From Escherichia sp. E1V33 (lineage in GTDB: Bacteria > Pseudomonadota > Gammaproteobacteria > Enterobacterales > Enterobacteriaceae), in contig NZ_RHJI01000002.1 of NCBI RefSeq assembly GCF_004211955.1, positions 108,602 through 172,601 of the forward strand: 64,000 nucleotides of DNA, read 5' to 3'. The notes under the pieces are model-generated. The model made no database searches. It saw only the letters and a program-made list of their open reading frames with translations, and was not told where the DNA came from. The stretch's first letter is position 1, and every line of letters starts with the position of its first letter. Both the position numbers and the translations under genes were made by a program. Positions 61,583 through 64,000 of this stretch are shown here, piece by piece.

Positions 61583-62975
61583 ATTTTTGCTGACGTTTAA
61601 TCAAATTATTACCATCAGTTGCCTTCAGGAGCATGAACATCGCTGCTGAAGCAACCGTAATAATCCCCATCGTAATAAACGTATAGTGGAATTGTTCGAC
61701 AATCGTCGTGCCTTCCATCCCTTCATAAACGCGAAGAACGGCTGCGCTAACGGCTACGCCTAAACTGATCGACAACTGTTGCGTGACAGCCAGAACACTG
61801 TTACCGCTGCTGGCGTTGTCATCTGTCAGATCGGCAAGTGTTATGGTATTCATAGCGGTAAATTGCGTCGACATCGCCATCCCTAAAATAAACAACGGCA
61901 AAATTAGCATCCATATCGCCATTGCCGGAGATTGCAATGAGAACTGGGCGATCATCAGACCAATAATCACCGTAATTCCAACTAACGTATGGCGATAGCC
62001 CAGACGCCGTAAAACCTGCGTAACCATCGATTTCGCAATAATGGAGCCTAACGCTATCGGTGCCATCATGCAGCCGGCAATAAACGCCTGATAACCAAAT
62101 CCTACCTGTAACATCAATGGCATAAGAAACGGTACACAGCCAGTCCCCAGACGGGTTGCGATATTGCCTACGATACCGATCGAGAAAGTGCGGGTTTTAA
62201 ATAAATCTAATGAGATTAATGGGTTTTGTGTGCGTCGGGCATGGAGAATATAGAGAAGCAGTAACACTATGCTGGCCACAATGACCGTCAAGGCAATCCG
62301 GGTTTCAACAATTTTCTCACCAAACAGCTCGATTCCACTTGAGAAGAGCACAAGGCTAAGACCAAACAGTAAGAAACCAGTGATATCAAATTTTCGACGT
62401 GCTGTGGTGAAGTTAGGCATATGTTTGCGAGCGTAGAGAAGGCCCGCAATACCAATAGGAATATTGATTAAAAAGATCCAGTGCCATGTTGCCCAGGTGA
62501 CCAACATGCCCCCAAGAACAGGCCCTAAAATCGGCCCAACCAGACCCGGCATGGCGACAAAATTCAGTACAGGGAGGAGTTCATTGCGAGGGTATGCGCG
62601 TAGTAACGCCAGGCGAGCGACCGGCATCATCATTGCGCCGCCTATCCCCTGAATAACACGGAAGACAACCAGTTGTGGCAGCGAGTTTGAGAGTGCGCAG
62701 GCCAGAGAACCCAACGTGAACAAGCTAACAGCAATGGTAAAAATGCGGCGCGTGCCGAAGCGATCGGCCAGCCATCCGCTGACCGGAATAAGCATCGCCA
62801 CCGTCAGCGTGTAACTGATGATGGCTGATTGCATAGCAAGAGGGGAGCGATTAAGACTATGAGCGATATCGGGTAGGGCAGTATTCAGGATAGTGGCATC
62901 AAGTGCCTGCATGAAGAAAGCCATCGCCGCAATCCATGGCAAACCCGCCATACTGCGCTTCTTTTTCTCGCTCAT
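61548..62975 (-). CDS. hsrA: HsrA, MFS transporter of the DHA2 (14-helix) family
   Basis: A 475-residue membrane protein with about 14 hydrophobic helices. Motif A is [13 protein letters not shown] near 67-79, and motif C-like [15 protein letters not shown] lies near 150-165. The first helix contains the D1-type motif [13 protein letters not shown] of DHA2 exporters. Its substrate is unknown; K-12 HsrA was linked to homocysteine or antibiotic phenotypes only loosely. It converges with rbsR, overlapping by 35 bases, and lies 22 bases downstream of yieP, which likely shares its transcript. Confidence 0.92.
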   Translation of the reverse strand: MSEKKKRSMAGLPWIAAMAFFMQALDATILNTALPDIAHSLNRSPLAMQSAIISYTLTVAMLIPVSGWLADRFGTRRIFTIAVSLFTLGSLACALSNSLPQLVVFRVIQGIGGAMMMPVARLALLRAYPRNELLPVLNFVAMPGLVGPILGPVLGGMLVTWATWHWIFLINIPIGIAGLLYARKHMPNFTTARRKFDITGFLLFGLSLVLFSSGIELFGEKIVETRIALTVIVASIVLLLLYILHARRTQNPLISLDLFKTRTFSIGIVGNIATRLGTGCVPFLMPLMLQVGFGYQAFIAGCMMAPIALGSIIAKSMVTQVLRRLGYRHTLVGITVIIGLMIAQFSLQSPAMAIWMLILPLFILGMAMSTQFTAMNTITLADLTDDNASSGNSVLAVTQQLSISLGVAVSAAVLRVYEGMEGTTIVEQFHYTFITMGIITVASAAMFMLLKATDGNNLIKRQQKSKPSRAPSEQE

Positions 62976-62997
62976 TCAATGTCCCTTTGTCTGGTTA

Positions 62998-63690
62998 TCA
63001 ATTATCCGGAGTGTGTAGTAGCGCCTGACAAGCTTTAAATGCCGCGTCGCCATCGCTTTGGATAATCGCATCGACGATCGCCTGGTGCAGATCCAGCTTT
63101 ATCACGGTGTCGCTGGTTATTGACGTGAAGTAAGTGTGATAAACCGAATGGAATAGCGAGGCGAAAGAGGTCAAAAACGGATTGGCGCTCATTTCATAGA
63201 TGTGCTCATGCCAGGCCATATCGACCTCAACCCAACGTTCTCGGCGAAAGTTATCTTTTAATGCAACCATTTCAGCCATTAGCGTGTTGAGATGCGCCTT
63301 CTGTTCTGCTGTTCCTACCGTTGCAGCCAGTAAACAGGCTTGCGGCTCCAGACAGATACGCATAACCAGAAAGTGATCAATGACCTGATGAAAGTTCTCT
63401 TCTGTCATCCACCATGTGAGCAATTCCTGATCAAGAAAGTTCCAGTTGGATTGTGGCATGACCCGGGTACCAATTCGCGGACGCGGTAAAACCATCCCTT
63501 TTGCCGTTAATGTTTTAACCGCTTCGCGTACTGCAGTACGACTCACACCAAATTGCTCACCCAGTTCAATTTCACCTGGCAAAATGGTGCCAGGTGCGTA
63601 TTCACCTTTTAAGATTCGTTGTGCCAGCTTCTCAGCCAGAACATATGAAAGGTTTTTCTGTGCAGCTAACTGTTGTGCGCTTAAAGGCAT
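62998..63690 (-). CDS. yieP: YieP, GntR/FadR-family regulator
   Basis: A 230-residue regulator. The N-terminal winged helix-turn-helix reads ILPGEIELGEQFGVSRTAVREAVKTLTAKGMV (about 37-68), and the C-terminal helical FCD domain carries probable metal/ligand residues (DHFLVMRICLEPQ; DMAWHEHIYEMSANP; and DLHQAIVDAI). The ligand is uncertain. It probably regulates itself and the downstream hsrA. It is divergent from the rrn promoters at 63843-63988. Confidence 0.93.
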   Translation of the reverse strand: MPLSAQQLAAQKNLSYVLAEKLAQRILKGEYAPGTILPGEIELGEQFGVSRTAVREAVKTLTAKGMVLPRPRIGTRVMPQSNWNFLDQELLTWWMTEENFHQVIDHFLVMRICLEPQACLLAATVGTAEQKAHLNTLMAEMVALKDNFRRERWVEVDMAWHEHIYEMSANPFLTSFASLFHSVYHTYFTSITSDTVIKLDLHQAIVDAIIQSDGDAAFKACQALLHTPDN

Positions 63691-63842
63691 TACTTATCTT
63701 CCTTTTTCTTTTTATTCCTCTTTAGTATGCCACCTGGAAGTGTGATTGCGGTTGCAAAAACGGCAAATTGCTTGTTTTATGGCACGCTTACAGGTGTTTT
63801 GCTGAAAAAACGCGCATTCGGAAAATTATTTTAAATTTCCTC
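63691..63842 (+). promoter_or_regulatory. Upstream activation region of the rrn P1 promoter
   Basis: A 152-base region between divergent yieP and the rrn promoters. An UP-element-like A/T tract (aaaattattttaaattt, about 63822-63838) sits just before the P1 -35, with Fis-type sites expected further upstream. Confidence 0.7.
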
Positions 63843-63870
63843 TTGTCAGCTCAGAATAACTCCCTATAAT
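63843..63870 (+). promoter_or_regulatory. rRNA operon promoter P1
   Basis: TTGTCA (63843-63848) and TATAAT (63865-63870) with a 16-base spacer, followed by the GC-rich discriminator GCGCCACC typical of stringently controlled rrn P1. By position this is rrnC in K-12 order. Confidence 0.93.
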
Positions 63871-63960
63871 GCGCCACCACTGACACGGAACAACGGCAAA
63901 CAAGCCGCCGGGTCAGCGGGATTCTCCTGAGAATTCCGACAGAGAAAAGCGAAAAAATGC

Positions 63961-63988
63961 TTGACTCTGTAGCGGGAAAGCGTATTAT
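63961..63988 (+). promoter_or_regulatory. rRNA operon promoter P2
   Basis: TTGACT (63961-63966) and TATTAT (63983-63988) with a 16-base spacer, about 118 bases downstream of P1, the usual tandem layout. The 16S gene itself lies beyond the window. Confidence 0.9.
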
Positions 63989-64000
63989 GCACACCCCGCG

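Overview
The window is core chromosome of an Escherichia (E. coli in the broad sense, possibly a Shigella-type or closely related Escherichia lineage). It runs from the 3' end of cbrA, through the dnaA and oriC neighbourhoods, to the tandem promoters of an rRNA operon. Gene order, protein lengths and many near-identical sequences match my memory of E. coli K-12 (cbrA ... gyrB-recF-dnaN-dnaA ... pst ... glmUS-atp-rsmG-mnmG-oriC-mioC-asnC-asnA ... rbs ... yieP-rrnC). All K-12 comparisons are from memory, not from an alignment run here. No complete IS element, tRNA, prophage or CRISPR array is visible.

Layout. (1) 1-2.9 kb: end of cbrA, a 38-codon dgoT tail left by loss of the galactonate (dgo) operon, yidX, yidA, yidB. 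(2) 2.9-13.4 kb: replication initiation cluster gyrB-recF-dnaN-dnaA on the minus strand, divergent from rpmH-rnpA-yidD-yidC and mnmE. (3) 13.4-15.5 kb: ruined tryptophanase operon; promoter, tnaC and the first half of tnaA are deleted, and tnaB is frameshifted in a G7 tract. (4) 15.7-22.4 kb: mdtL, yidZ, yieE, chrR, adeP, yieH, an internally deleted cbrB, and cbrC. (5) 22.4-27.2 kb: pstSCAB-phoU, directly after cbrC; yieK, yieL and the bgl genes expected here in K-12 are absent. (6) 27.3-34.1 kb: a five-gene chaperone-usher fimbrial operon (Lpf2-like, with two paralogous tip adhesins) plus an AT-rich leader, between pstS and glmS. This is the main accessory element. (7) 34.1-46 kb: glmS, glmU and the complete F1Fo ATP synthase operon atpIBEFHAGDC, then rsmG. 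(8) 46-50.5 kb: mnmG, oriC with its 13-mers and DnaA boxes, mioC, asnC, asnA. (9) 50.5-64 kb: viaA-ravA, kup, the ribose operon rbsDACBKR, hsrA, yieP and the rrn P1/P2 promoters.

Most highly expressed genes point away from oriC at about 48.2 kb: atp, glm, pst and dnaA-gyrB on the minus strand to the left, and asnA, kup, rbs and rrn on the plus strand to the right. The accessory signal is reductive: dgo, tna, cbrB and the yieKL-bgl block are lost or scarred, while one fimbrial operon is gained beside the Tn7 attachment region. The predicted phenotype is indole-negative and D-galactonate-negative unless copies exist elsewhere. I found no convincing new biological system. The most useful leads are the paired fimbrial adhesins, the clean deletion scars, the tnaB homopolymer frameshift, and a DnaA domain II linker that differs from K-12.
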